Part shown: positions 53,074 to 62,433 of the stretch, piece by piece
Position numbering within the stretch: the stretch's first letter is position 1
How the letters are laid out: each line of letters begins with the position of its first letter
Assembly: GCA_963675235.2 (NCBI GenBank)
Contig: CAXXFU010000002.1
Coordinates: forward strand, 496,001-560,000
Source: JAHJQZ01 sp963675235
Lineage (GTDB): Bacteria > Pseudomonadota > Alphaproteobacteria > Rhizobiales > Devosiaceae
Reading direction: 5' to 3'
Length of the DNA: 64,000 bases
Notes under the pieces: generated by a model
The model's database searches: none
What the model saw: only the letters and a program-made list of their open reading frames with translations
What the model was told of the DNA's origin: nothing
Program-made: the position numbers and the translations under genes

Positions 53074-53807
53074 CCCGCACAGCGATCGCCTTCGAGAACC
53101 TGAGTTTTTCCTTCGCCGACAAGGTCGTGCTCGAGCGCATCGACCTCACCGTCCCGGCGGGAGAGGTGACGGCGCTGATGGGGCCGTCGGGCTGCGGCAA
53201 GAGTACGCTCGTCGCGCTCGCTGCCGGGCTGCTGGCGCCAGGATCGGGCCGGATCACGGGTGAGCGCGGGCGTATCGGCGTCCTGTTCCAGGACCCGTTG
53301 CTGCTGCCGTGGCGAACGGCGCTCGCCAATGTCGGATTTGCCCTCAAGGCCGACGGCGTCGGCACTGCCGAGCGTCACGACAGGGCGCGCGCGGCACTGG
53401 CCACGGTCGGTCTGTCCGGCGACGATATCAACAAATATCCGCGCCAATTGTCCGGCGGCATGCGTCGGCGGGTTGCGCTGGCGCGGGCGCTGGTGATCGC
53501 GCCGGATCTGCTGCTGCTCGATGAGCCGTTGAGCGGGCTCGACGTATCCCTGGCCCGGCAGATGCTGGCGCTGGTGCGCTCGACCGTCGAGACGCGCGGC
53601 GTCTCGGCCCTGGTCGTCACCCACGACGCCCGCGAGGCGGCGCGCTTTGCCGAACGGGTCTACATGCTGTCGGCGTGTCCGGCCCAGGTTGTCGGTTTTC
53701 GCGAGCTGCACGGACGGCCCGGTGCGCGCACGGAAATCGAGATCGAAGACGCGACCGAAGCGATCCTTGGCGATCTCGAGCGCATCGAGATCAAGGAATC
53801 CGCCTGA
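53070..53807 (+). CDS. NitT/TauT-type ABC transporter ATP-binding protein
   Basis: A 245-residue ATPase. Walker A is GPSGCGKST, the Q-loop is FQDPLLLPWRT, the signature is LSGGMRRRVALARAL, Walker B is LLLLDEPLSGLD, and the switch is VVTHDARE. ATG 53070 overlaps the permease stop. It completes a three-gene importer and is followed by a terminator. Confidence 0.92.
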   Translation: MTRTAIAFENLSFSFADKVVLERIDLTVPAGEVTALMGPSGCGKSTLVALAAGLLAPGSGRITGERGRIGVLFQDPLLLPWRTALANVGFALKADGVGTAERHDRARAALATVGLSGDDINKYPRQLSGGMRRRVALARALVIAPDLLLLDEPLSGLDVSLARQMLALVRSTVETRGVSALVVTHDAREAARFAERVYMLSACPAQVVGFRELHGRPGARTEIEIEDATEAILGDLERIEIKESA

Positions 53808-53844
53808 TCATCAGGAACCAACCTGCGGCAAGCCTGAAAAAAAA

Positions 53845-53870
53845 CCGCGCGTTCGGTGAAGAACGCGCGG
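53845..53870 (-). terminator. Rho-independent terminator between convergent operons
   Basis: CCGCGCGTTC and GAACGCGCGG pair perfectly over 10 bases around a six-base loop. An 8-base A-run (53837-53844) at the left makes a U-run in minus-strand transcripts, so it ends the PFOR-DHOD operon. The plus side has only CTTT, a weaker stop for the ABC operon. Confidence 0.85.
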
Positions 53871-53922
53871 CTTTGAATTCGCTCGATCGGGAAGGGCAGT
53901 GCGTCCTTCCCGGGGATCCTTG

Positions 53923-54915
53923 CTAGGCCTCGTAGCCCTGCAGCACCTTGATGTAGTTGGCGCGTTCGTAGGCTTCGGGATTCTCGACCTTGGCGTGGCT
54001 GAGCTTGCCGCGAATATCGTCCGGCGAGCTGAGACTGCGGGCCTTGAGCCATTCGCCGAGGCCGTCGACGAGCACCTGCATGTGCTCGGGTCCGTGACGG
54101 AGCAGCGCCGAGGTGGTCATGACGGTGTCGGCACCGGCCAGCAGATACTTGACGACATCGTCGGTCGTCTCGACGCCGGTTGTCGCCGCCAAGGATGCCT
54201 TGATCCGACCGGCCAGGACGCCGATCCAGAGTAGCGGCAGACGCATTTCTGCAGACTTCGACAGGTCAAGGCTGGTCTCGACGCTCAGGTTCAGCGGATC
54301 GATGTCCGGCTGATAGAAGCGGTTGAACAGGACAAGGCCCTTGGCGCCGACGTCGACCAGCCGGCTAGCCATGTGTCCGGTCGAGCTGAAATAGGGGCCG
54401 ATCTTGACCGACACAGGCAGTTTGACTGCCGTGGCGACCGAGGAGACGACATCGAGATAGCGCTCCTCGACATCAACGCCGGAGAGCGAGATATCGGACG
54501 GCACGAAGAAGATGTTGAGCTCGATCGCCTTGGCGCCTGCGGCTTCCACGTCGCGGGCATAGTCGATCCAGCCACTCTTGGTCGTGCCGTTGAGGCTGGC
54601 GATGACCGGGATGTCGAGTTCGGTGGCAGCCTGTTCGACCAGGCGGATGTAGCCAGAGGAATCGAAGGCATAGGCGGTTTCGGCCGGGAAGTAGCTCAGG
54701 GCTTCGCCGAAGCTCTCCGCACCCGATCCCATCAGGGCATCGATCATCTCCTGTTCGCGGGCGATCTGCTCCTCGAAGATGGAGGGCAGGATCACGGCGC
54801 CAGCGCCGTGATCCGCGATCTGCTTGAGGCTATCGATCTGGCGTCCGAGCGGGCTCGGACTGGCGATCAGCGGGTTCCTCAGGGAAAGGCCGAGATACTG
54901 GGTTTTCATTTCCAT
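53923..54915 (-). CDS. Dihydroorotate-dehydrogenase-like flavoprotein
   Basis: A 330-residue FMN TIM-barrel protein of the DHOD/PreA superfamily (KTQYLGLSLRNPLIASPSPL, IELNIFFVPSDISLSG, LPVSVKIGPYFSS, KGLVLFNRF). Compared with true dihydroorotate dehydrogenase, the catalytic-base region is altered, and no C-terminal ferredoxin domain of PreA type exists. ATG 54915 is chosen since GGGAGAGG precedes it. It follows PFOR by 13 bases and is common next to PFOR in such clusters. The reaction is unknown; a ferredoxin- or NADPH-linked reductase is plausible. Confidence 0.85.
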   Translation of the reverse strand: MEMKTQYLGLSLRNPLIASPSPLGRQIDSLKQIADHGAGAVILPSIFEEQIAREQEMIDALMGSGAESFGEALSYFPAETAYAFDSSGYIRLVEQAATELDIPVIASLNGTTKSGWIDYARDVEAAGAKAIELNIFFVPSDISLSGVDVEERYLDVVSSVATAVKLPVSVKIGPYFSSTGHMASRLVDVGAKGLVLFNRFYQPDIDPLNLSVETSLDLSKSAEMRLPLLWIGVLAGRIKASLAATTGVETTDDVVKYLLAGADTVMTTSALLRHGPEHMQVLVDGLGEWLKARSLSSPDDIRGKLSHAKVENPEAYERANYIKVLQGYEA

Positions 54916-54928
54916 TGTGCCTCTCCCT

Positions 54929-57900
54929 CTAGAACTTGCCGCCCGCACCCATGGCACGTGAGGCATCGGGGCCTCCGGCCATCTGTGCGAACTCTTCATA
55001 GGTCTGGTACTTGTCGAGGATCTGCCGCTGGGCTTCCTCGAGCAGCATGGCCGCGTCTTCCGGACGGCTCACGGACAGGGCGCGATAACGAAGCTCGTTA
55101 TAGGCATAGTCCTTGAACTTGAGCGTCGGACGCGGCGAGTCGAGCTGGAACGGAGCCTCGCCCACTTCCTTGAGCGCCGGGTCGTACCTCAGCAGCGGCC
55201 AGTAGCCGGAGGCGACCGCCTTCTGCTGCTGGCTGAGTCCGGTCTTCATGTCGATGCCGTGCGAGATGCAGTGGCTGTAGGCCAGGATGATCGATACGCC
55301 CGGATAGGCCTCGGCTTCACGGAACGCCTGCAAGGTCTGCTGCGGGTTGGCGCCAAAGGCGACCTGCGCAACATAGACGTTGCCGTAGGAAACGGCCTGC
55401 AGGGCCATGTCCTTGCGCTGGGTGCGCTTGCCGGCTGCGGCGAACTTGGCGATGGCCCCGAGCGGGGTCGCCTTGGACGCCTGTCCACCGGTGTTGGAAT
55501 ACACCTCGGTATCCATGACCAGGATGTTGATGTTCCTGCCCGATGCCAGCACGTGGTCGAGACCGCCGTAGCCGATGTCATAGGCCCAGCCGTCGCCACC
55601 CACGATCCAGATCGAACGCCGGACCAGATGATCGACAACCGACAGCAGGCTTTCGGCCGCCTTGTTGCCCTTGAGGTCGAGGAGCTTGACCTTGAGTGCG
55701 CCCACACGCTCGCGCTGCGAACGGAATTCGGACTCATGGATCTGAGGCGCGGTGATGATCTCGTTGACCAGCTCTTCGCCGACCTGGGGTGCCAGTTCCT
55801 TGAGAAGGCTCTGGGCCAGATCCAGGTGGTTGTCGGCAGCGAGGCGGAAGCCGAGACCGAATTCGGCATTGTCCTCGAACAGCGAGTTCGACCAGACCGG
55901 ACCACGGCCGTCCTTGTCCTTGGTCCACGGGGTCACCGGCAGGTTGCCCGAGTAGATCGAGGAGCAGCCAGTGGCATTGGCCACCATCAGGCGGTCGCCG
56001 AACAGCTGGCTCAGCAGCTTGACGTAAGGCGTCTCGCCGCAGCCGGCGCAGGCGCCGTTGAACTCGAACAGCGGCTGAAGGAACTGGACGCCGCGGACAT
56101 TGGCGAAGTCGACCCGCGCCCGGTCATTGACCGGAAGCGTATCGAAGAAGGCCATGTTCTTGCGGCCGTCCTCGACGATTGCCTCGTCCTTGAGCGTCAT
56201 GTTGATTGCCTTGACGCCGGGTTCCACCGCACTCTGAGCGGGGCAGGCCTCGACGCACAGGCCGCAACCGGTGCAGTCCTCGACATAGAACGCCAGCGAG
56301 AACTGGGCGTCCGGATAGCCGCGGGAGTTGATCGGAGCCGACTTGAAGCTGGCCGGAGCGCCCTCGATGGCGGTCTTGTCGTAGTACTTCGAGCGGATGA
56401 CCGAGTGCGGGCACACGAACGAGCACTGACCGCACTGGATGCAAAGATCCTCGCGCCAGACCGGAACCTCGTCGGCGATGTTGCGCTTCTCCCAGGCGGC
56501 GGTGCCGGTGGGATAGGTGCCATCGACCGGGATCTTGGAGACCGGGATGTTGTCCCCGAGGAACTCCATCATCGGGGCCGTGACCTCGCGCACGAATTCG
56601 GGCGCATCTTCCGGCACCGCCGGGGGACGCTCGAAATTCGAGGAGACCGCATCGGGAACCGCAACCTCGTGGAGGCGTTCCAGGGCTCCGTCGACGCCGG
56701 CGAAGTTCTTCTCGACGACGGCGCGGCCCTTCTTGGAATAGGTCTTTTCGATCGCGGCCTTGATCTTCTCGATCGCCTCGTCGCGCGGCAACACGCCGGA
56801 AAGCGCGAAGAAGCACGTCTGAAGGATCGTGTTGGTCCTGGAGCCGAGGCCAACTTCACGCGCCGCCGAGGTGGCGTCGATGACGAAGAACTTCAGCTTC
56901 TTGTCGATGATCTGCTTTTGCACCGAGCGCGGCAGGTGGTTCCAGACCTCGTCCTTGCTGAACGGCGAGTTCAGCAGGAAGGTCGCGCCTTCCCTGGCCT
57001 GGCTCAGCACGTCCACCTTGTTCATGAAGTGGAACTGGTGGCAGGCAACGAAGCTGGCCGTGCGGATGAGGTAGGGCGCACCGATCGGCTCGGGTCCGAA
57101 CCTGAGGTGCGACACCGTCAGAGCGCCGGACTTGTGGCTGTCGTAGACGAAATAGCCCTGTGCATAGCGCCCGCCGTCCTCGGCGATGATCTTCACCGAG
57201 TTCTTGTTGGCGCCGACGGTGCCGTCCGCACCCAGACCGTAGAACATGGCCCGGACGACGTCGTCGCCTTCGGTACCGTAGCTGTGGTCGACGTCGAGGC
57301 TCGACATGGTGACATCGTCATTGATGCCGACGGTGAAGTTGTTCTTCGGTTCGGGTTTCTTGAGCTCGTCGAGAACCGCCTTGACCTGGCTCGGATCGAA
57401 ATCCTTCGAGCTCAAGCCATAGCGCCCGCCGATGACGCGCGGCATGGACGCGCGCTTGCCATTGGCAACGCCCTGGGCCAGGGCGGCGACGATATCGAGA
57501 TAGAGCGGTTCGCCGGTTGCGCCGGGTTCCTTGGTGCGGTCGAGCGCGGCAACGGCCTTGACCGTTTCCGGCAGGGCCGCGAGCAGGTGCTCAGCCGAGA
57601 ACGGACGATAAAGGCGCACGGCGATGACGCCGACCTTCTCGCCCTTGGCGGCCAGGTCCCTGACGGTGTCGCGCGCCACATCGGCGCCCGATCCCATCAG
57701 CACGACGACGCGCTCGGCATCGGGAGCGCCGAAATAGTCGAACAGCTTGTAGTGGCGGCCGATGAGCTTGCCGAGCTTGTCCATGGCGTTCTGGACGATC
57801 TCCGGCACGGCGGCGTGATACTTGTTGGTCGCTTCGCGCGACTGGAAGAACACGTCGGGGTTCATCGCGGTACCGCGCATGACCGGGTGCTCGGGATTGA

Positions 57901-58531
57901 GCGCGCGGGCGCGGTGCGCCTCGACCAGGTCGTCGTTGATCATGGCGCGGATGTCTTCCTCGGGAATCATCTCGAGGGTGTTGACCTCGTGCGAGGTCCT
58001 GAAGCCGTCGAAGAAGTGCATGAAGGGCACCCGCGACTCGAGCGTTGCCGCGTGAGCGACGAGCGCCAGGTCATGGGCTTCCTGCACCGAGTTCGAGGCC
58101 AGCATGGCAAAGCCGGTCGAGCGGGCCGCCATCACGTCCGAATGGTCGCCGAAGATCGACAGCGCATTGGTCGCAAGGGCGCGGGCCGCAACATGGAAGA
58201 CGGTCGGCGACAGTTCGCCGGCGATCTTGAACATGTTGGGGATCATCAGCATGAGGCCCTGCGACGCCGTGAAGGTCGTGGTCAGCGCACCAGCCTGCAG
58301 CGAGCCGTGCACGGCGCCGGCGGCGCCGCCCTCGGACTGCATTTCCTGGATGGAAAGGGTGTTGCCCCAGATGTTCTTGACGCCGGCGGACGTCCATTCG
58401 TCGGCCAGTTCAGCCATCGGCGAGGACGGAGTGATCGGGAAGATCGCGCAGACCTCGTTTACCTTGTAGGCGATGTGAGCGACGGCCGTGTTGCCGTCCA
58501 TTGTGGCCTTTTTGGCCTGTTTCTCAGCCAT
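54929..58531 (-). CDS. nifJ: Pyruvate:ferredoxin (flavodoxin) oxidoreductase
   Basis: A 1200-residue single-chain PFOR converting pyruvate and CoA to acetyl-CoA, CO2 and reduced ferredoxin. In order: pyrimidine-binding domain (YKVNEVCAIFPITPSSPMAE), CoA domain, gamma domain, a two-cluster ferredoxin domain (CIQCGQCSFVCP, CTGCGLCVEACP), the proximal cluster Cys (GACAGCGETPY) and the TPP-binding domain (GGDGWAYDIGYGGLDHVL, VYSNTGGQ). ATG 58531 overlaps the upstream gltD stop by eight bases. Large size and the co-operonic GltD suggest anaerobic or microaerobic pyruvate use. Confidence 0.97.
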   Translation of the reverse strand: MAEKQAKKATMDGNTAVAHIAYKVNEVCAIFPITPSSPMAELADEWTSAGVKNIWGNTLSIQEMQSEGGAAGAVHGSLQAGALTTTFTASQGLMLMIPNMFKIAGELSPTVFHVAARALATNALSIFGDHSDVMAARSTGFAMLASNSVQEAHDLALVAHAATLESRVPFMHFFDGFRTSHEVNTLEMIPEEDIRAMINDDLVEAHRARALNPEHPVMRGTAMNPDVFFQSREATNKYHAAVPEIVQNAMDKLGKLIGRHYKLFDYFGAPDAERVVVLMGSGADVARDTVRDLAAKGEKVGVIAVRLYRPFSAEHLLAALPETVKAVAALDRTKEPGATGEPLYLDIVAALAQGVANGKRASMPRVIGGRYGLSSKDFDPSQVKAVLDELKKPEPKNNFTVGINDDVTMSSLDVDHSYGTEGDDVVRAMFYGLGADGTVGANKNSVKIIAEDGGRYAQGYFVYDSHKSGALTVSHLRFGPEPIGAPYLIRTASFVACHQFHFMNKVDVLSQAREGATFLLNSPFSKDEVWNHLPRSVQKQIIDKKLKFFVIDATSAAREVGLGSRTNTILQTCFFALSGVLPRDEAIEKIKAAIEKTYSKKGRAVVEKNFAGVDGALERLHEVAVPDAVSSNFERPPAVPEDAPEFVREVTAPMMEFLGDNIPVSKIPVDGTYPTGTAAWEKRNIADEVPVWREDLCIQCGQCSFVCPHSVIRSKYYDKTAIEGAPASFKSAPINSRGYPDAQFSLAFYVEDCTGCGLCVEACPAQSAVEPGVKAINMTLKDEAIVEDGRKNMAFFDTLPVNDRARVDFANVRGVQFLQPLFEFNGACAGCGETPYVKLLSQLFGDRLMVANATGCSSIYSGNLPVTPWTKDKDGRGPVWSNSLFEDNAEFGLGFRLAADNHLDLAQSLLKELAPQVGEELVNEIITAPQIHESEFRSQRERVGALKVKLLDLKGNKAAESLLSVVDHLVRRSIWIVGGDGWAYDIGYGGLDHVLASGRNINILVMDTEVYSNTGGQASKATPLGAIAKFAAAGKRTQRKDMALQAVSYGNVYVAQVAFGANPQQTLQAFREAEAYPGVSIILAYSHCISHGIDMKTGLSQQQKAVASGYWPLLRYDPALKEVGEAPFQLDSPRPTLKFKDYAYNELRYRALSVSRPEDAAMLLEEAQRQILDKYQTYEEFAQMAGGPDASRAMGAGGKF

Positions 58532-60164
58532 TGGTTGCAATCTCCGGGGTCATTTCGATGGCATGGCACGGGCACTGGTAGTAGCAGGTCGCGCAGCCGG
58601 TGCATTTGTCGTAGTCGATGTCGTAGCCGCGGCCGGGGCCGAGCTTGGTGATCGCGTCTTCAGGGCAGGCTGCAAAGCAGTTGTCGCATTCGTAGCAATC
58701 ACCGCACGAGTAGCAGCGCTGGGCTTCGTACATCGCTTCGGTATTGGACAGGCCGGCGATGATCTCGTCGAACCCGGAAACGCGCTTGGCCGCTTCCAGT
58801 TCCGCCTGCGTGCGCGGGTCGGCATCCGAATAGACCGGCAGGTGCAGCTTGTCGAAGCTGACCAGGTCGGCCTTCTCGGGCTCGACATAGGTCGTGCCGT
58901 TGAGCCAGGCGTCGATCGAGCGCGCGGCCTTCTTGCCGTGGCCGGTGGCGATGGTCACAGACTGGTCGCCGGGGGTCATGTCGCCGCCGGCGAAGACACC
59001 TTCGGCGCCCGTCATCATGTTGGCGTCGACCTCGACAGTGCCGTTCCACGAGAAGTTGAGGCCAGGCACGTTCTTGAGGAAACCGCTGTCGGTCTCCTGG
59101 CCGAGGGCCAGAACGACGGCGTCGGCGCTGAGCTTGTCGAACTCGCCGGTGGGTTCCGGCTTGCCCTGGTCGTTGATCGTCATGCGTTCAACGGTCAGCT
59201 CGTCGCCCTGGATTTCCTTGATGGTGGTCAGCCACTTGATCTTGATGCCTTCCTCGATCGCCTCGTCGGCCTCGAACTCGTGCGCGGGCATGTGCTCGCG
59301 GTCGCGGCGGTAGACGATCAGGGTCTCGGTGGCGCCGAGACGCTTGGCGGTGCGGGCAGCGTCCATGGCCGTGTTGCCACCGCCATAAACGATGACCCGC
59401 CGTCCGAGGAGCGGCGGGTCACCAGCACTTGTGTCGTGAAGCATGTTGACGGCGTCGAGTACCTGGACGGCGTCGCGTGCTGGAATGTCTACCCGTTTGC
59501 CCATGCCGGCGCCGATGGCGACGAACACGGCGTCAAACCCGCCGGCTTTCCTTTCGGCGTCAAGATCGGTGACCTTGTGGTTGAGGACGATCTTTACGCC
59601 CATGTCCTCGATGCGCTTGATCTCGTTGGCCAGTTCATCGCGCGGCATGCGGTAGGCGGGAATGCCGAAATGGATCATACCGCCGGCAACCGGGCCGGCT
59701 TCGTGGATCTCGACCTGATGGCCGAGGCGCGCCAGGTGATAGGCAGCGCTCAGGCCCGACGGGCCGGCGCCGACAACCAGCACCTTCTTGCCGCTCGGTT
59801 CCTTGACCGGCTTGAACTTCCAGCCTTCGGCGAGCGCCATGTCGCCGAGGAAACGTTCAACGGCATGGATGGACACGGAGGTGTCCACTTCCTTGCGGTT
59901 ACAATTGGATTCGCACGGATGGTAGCAGACGCGACCGTGCACGGCCGGCATCGGGTTCTCCGCCGTCAGCGTCTCCCAGGCCTCCCTAAATCGTCCTTCC
60001 TGGGCCAGGGCGAGCCAGCCCCTGATGTTTTCGCCGGCCGGGCAGGCGTTGCTGCACGGGGGCGTAAGTGTCACATATTCCGGTTTCTTTACTCGCACCG
60101 GGCCGGTCCCACTCGTCTCGGTGAGATCGATGGCGGGGGTGAAATCCCGAAGTCTCGTGCTCAT
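58524..60164 (-). CDS. GltD-like NADPH oxidoreductase with C-terminal ferredoxin domain
   Basis: A 546-residue flavoprotein. N-terminal Cys-rich domain (PPCSNACPAGENI, CYHPCESNCNRKE), FAD loop VVGAGPSGLSAAYHLARLG, NADPH loop GGGNTAMDAARTAKRLGA with YRRDREHMPAHE, then two [4Fe-4S] motifs at the end (CYSCGDCYECDNCFAACP, CTGCATCYYQCPCHAIE). It is a natural link between the PFOR ferredoxin clusters and NADPH, so the two may form one NADPH- and ferredoxin-coupled enzyme. Different from the NuoF-GltD fusion at 48761-50758, so two GltD paralogues serve this region. Leads the operon gltD-nifJ-DHOD. Confidence 0.93.
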   Translation of the reverse strand: MSTRLRDFTPAIDLTETSGTGPVRVKKPEYVTLTPPCSNACPAGENIRGWLALAQEGRFREAWETLTAENPMPAVHGRVCYHPCESNCNRKEVDTSVSIHAVERFLGDMALAEGWKFKPVKEPSGKKVLVVGAGPSGLSAAYHLARLGHQVEIHEAGPVAGGMIHFGIPAYRMPRDELANEIKRIEDMGVKIVLNHKVTDLDAERKAGGFDAVFVAIGAGMGKRVDIPARDAVQVLDAVNMLHDTSAGDPPLLGRRVIVYGGGNTAMDAARTAKRLGATETLIVYRRDREHMPAHEFEADEAIEEGIKIKWLTTIKEIQGDELTVERMTINDQGKPEPTGEFDKLSADAVVLALGQETDSGFLKNVPGLNFSWNGTVEVDANMMTGAEGVFAGGDMTPGDQSVTIATGHGKKAARSIDAWLNGTTYVEPEKADLVSFDKLHLPVYSDADPRTQAELEAAKRVSGFDEIIAGLSNTEAMYEAQRCYSCGDCYECDNCFAACPEDAITKLGPGRGYDIDYDKCTGCATCYYQCPCHAIEMTPEIATNG

Positions 60165-60840
60165 TGGCTTTTTCGCCTTTGCTTCTTCGTGTCGCGGCTA
60201 AATTGCTGAACCAGATGCGCGTCGCCATGATCTGGGTCATAGTATGCAGAAAGCTGCATCTATTTTGCCTTTGGTGGGGCGTGCAGGTTCTTGATTTGAA
60301 AACAAGAACTTATGAGATCTGACATCTGCAAGCCTCCGCCTTGCACCGCCGCGCGGACGGCAAGACATAACGTCGCGCCATGGGTGCGGCAGACAGGTCC
60401 TGAACGGTTTTGTTTCGGATCGTTTCGCGCCCGGGACGACTCCCAGTTTTCTCCTCGCCACGCCGAAACAATTCACGACTCCTCAGCTCAGCTTAATCCT
60501 GTCGTGCCCCACTCTGCAATCGATGGCGCGCATACGCCGCAGGTGGCGCGTCCGAGCGTGCGTGATGCGCCGCCGCCCGGGCTTTTTCGGCACGCTGCGC
60601 GCCAAATCCTACCGGTGTGCGAAGTCGACGAGACGTTTTGACCCATATGCGTTCACCGAGCCGTGCGAAGCTGACAGGGCAGGCGCATTCACGCCGCCAG
60701 ACCGGTGGTTGCGGGAACGGAACCCGATCAGGATCGGGAGCGTGGCGTGGGTAGAATCGACCAAAGCCGGGCGCAGGCAAGCGACGGATCGATGCCCCTT
60801 TGGCCAGGCGATCCGTCTGTTTCCCGTTTGCGTCCCGAAT
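60165..60840. other. 676-base intergenic region upstream of the PFOR operon
   Basis: GTTCTTG (60287-60293) and CAAGAAC (60303-60309) are perfect arms nine bases apart; ATGCAG (60244-60249) and CTGCAT (60254-60259) are perfect arms four bases apart. Both lie within 150 bases of the gltD start and are candidate regulator or hairpin sites. The spacing misses an FNR box by one base. I see no gene in the other 500 bases. Confidence 0.5.
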
Positions 60841-62433
60841 CTAGAGAATGCGTTTTTCCTCAAGCACGTCGGGCAGGTCGTTGGCGTACAGAACAACGTC
60901 TTCGCGGGCCAGTCCGTGTTCGGCCATGGCTTGGCGGGCAAGGCCGAGATTCATGTGAGTGAAAACCTTGGCATGTCCGGCATCCTTGGCGCCGGCGACG
61001 AAGCTCGGGATGCGATCGGGATTGACGACATGAATGATGTCGGCGCGTTTGCCGGCCCATTCTCCCAGGGTTTTGTGCACGGCCTCGTGCTGGCTGCCGA
61101 GTTCGACAATGCCCGGCGTTACCATTACGGCCCGTCCGCCGCGCTCGACGGCCAGTGCTCGCATGATCTTGACCGCCTCGCGGATGCCGGCCTCGTTGGC
61201 ATTGTAGGCATCATCGAGAATGAGCGGACCTGAAGCGCCGTCCTTTTTCTCGAGCCGGTGCGGCACCTGTTCGAGTTCGGCTATGGCCGATGCCAGATAG
61301 GGCAGGACGTCGGGCGCCACTTCGCGGATGACGGCGATGCACAGGCAGATATTGAGGGCATTGTAGCTGGCGAGCAGGGGCGAGACGTAGGACATACGCT
61401 TGCCGTCCATCTCGATTTCCATGGTGCGCGCGCCGTCTTCGAGCGTTGTCGAAACCAGCCGGATGTCTGAGGTCTCGCCAGTGCCACACACAACGAACTT
61501 GTCCTTGTGGGTCTTGCGCAATTCGGCAAATGGCGTCAGCGCCGCCACGGCCTCGGTGACGATCACCAGTCTGCCGTTTTTGCAGACATATTCGGCAAGC
61601 TCCGCCTTGGCTTCGGCGGTTGCGGCGAGCGATCCGAACCGCTCGAGATGGGCTTCGCCGACGGCGGTTACGATGCCGATTTCGGGTTTGACGAATTCGG
61701 CGAGTTTCTTGATCGAGCCTTTGCCGTAGGCGCCCATCTCGGCGATGAAGTAGCGGTGCGACGGCTGCAGGCGCTGGCGGATGTGCCGGGTCAGGCCGAG
61801 CACGGTGTTGATCGAGCCGCGCGAATAGAAGACAGGGCCGGAAAGGGCGAGCATCTGCCCGAGGAAATGCTTGACGCTGGTCTTGCCGAACGAACCGGTG
61901 ATGCCGATGCGCACGCCCGAGAAACCGGCAAGCTTTTTCGTTGCTTCGGCGACATAAGCAGCATTGCGCCGGTCCTCTGCCGGCTTGAGCGCGGCATTGG
62001 CGAGAATCAGGATCAGCGGCAGCGCCTGCACGACAACGAGTTCGACAATGGGCAGCACAAGTGCCGCCAGCGACAGCACGCCGGCGATGGTTAGTGCCAA
62101 AACATAGATACGGTTGGCCCGCCCGGTCATCACCAGCGGCTTTTTCATCTTGTACGCGGCTTCGCGCCGGCCGAGGGCGGCGATGGCGAAACCGAGCACA
62201 ATGTAGAGCGCCGGACCGCCAACGCCGAAGAGGGTGAGGATGAAGGCGGCGATCAGAAGGATCGAGGCGAAGACGTCGAACAGCCTGATGTCGCGCCAGG
62301 CGACAAGGAAGCGCCGAGCTTCGTATTCTTCCTGCTGGAAATAAGTGAGCAGAGTTCTGAGCCGCACCTGACCGAAATAGGCCAGGCCCGCCCAGAACAG
62401 CAACAGTCCGAGGATCTGCAAGATATCGATCAT
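60841..62433 (-). CDS. Membrane-anchored Mur-ligase-family protein (MurF-like)
   Basis: A 530-residue protein. The first 160 residues hold several hydrophobic helices (IDILQILGLLLFWAGLAYFG, VFASILLIAAFILTLFGVGG, ALTIAGVLSLAALVLPIVEL). The rest is a Mur ligase: ATP loop GITGSFGKTSVKHFL, central catalytic motifs (IAEMGAYGKGSIK, TAVGEAHLERF) and a C-terminal part with LILDDAYNANEAGIREAV. MurF ligates D-Ala-D-Ala to a UDP-MurNAc-tripeptide; here the membrane part is unusual. It overlaps the hydrolase gene by four bases and is divergent from a D-Ala-D-Ala-ligase-like gene. Substrate unknown. Confidence 0.85.
   Translation of the reverse strand: MIDILQILGLLLFWAGLAYFGQVRLRTLLTYFQQEEYEARRFLVAWRDIRLFDVFASILLIAAFILTLFGVGGPALYIVLGFAIAALGRREAAYKMKKPLVMTGRANRIYVLALTIAGVLSLAALVLPIVELVVVQALPLILILANAALKPAEDRRNAAYVAEATKKLAGFSGVRIGITGSFGKTSVKHFLGQMLALSGPVFYSRGSINTVLGLTRHIRQRLQPSHRYFIAEMGAYGKGSIKKLAEFVKPEIGIVTAVGEAHLERFGSLAATAEAKAELAEYVCKNGRLVIVTEAVAALTPFAELRKTHKDKFVVCGTGETSDIRLVSTTLEDGARTMEIEMDGKRMSYVSPLLASYNALNICLCIAVIREVAPDVLPYLASAIAELEQVPHRLEKKDGASGPLILDDAYNANEAGIREAVKIMRALAVERGGRAVMVTPGIVELGSQHEAVHKTLGEWAGKRADIIHVVNPDRIPSFVAGAKDAGHAKVFTHMNLGLARQAMAEHGLAREDVVLYANDLPDVLEEKRIL

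Noticed and set aside
55259..58651. A 1130-codon open frame on the plus strand
   Set aside because: It is antisense to the PFOR gene, whose domains and motifs are unambiguous. High GC and codon bias keep the opposite frame open. Its composition (Gly, Arg, Val, Ala repeats) matches no family.
60523..61233. A 236-codon plus-strand open frame
   Set aside because: It runs antisense into the Mur-ligase-like gene and has an Arg-rich, unfamilial sequence.
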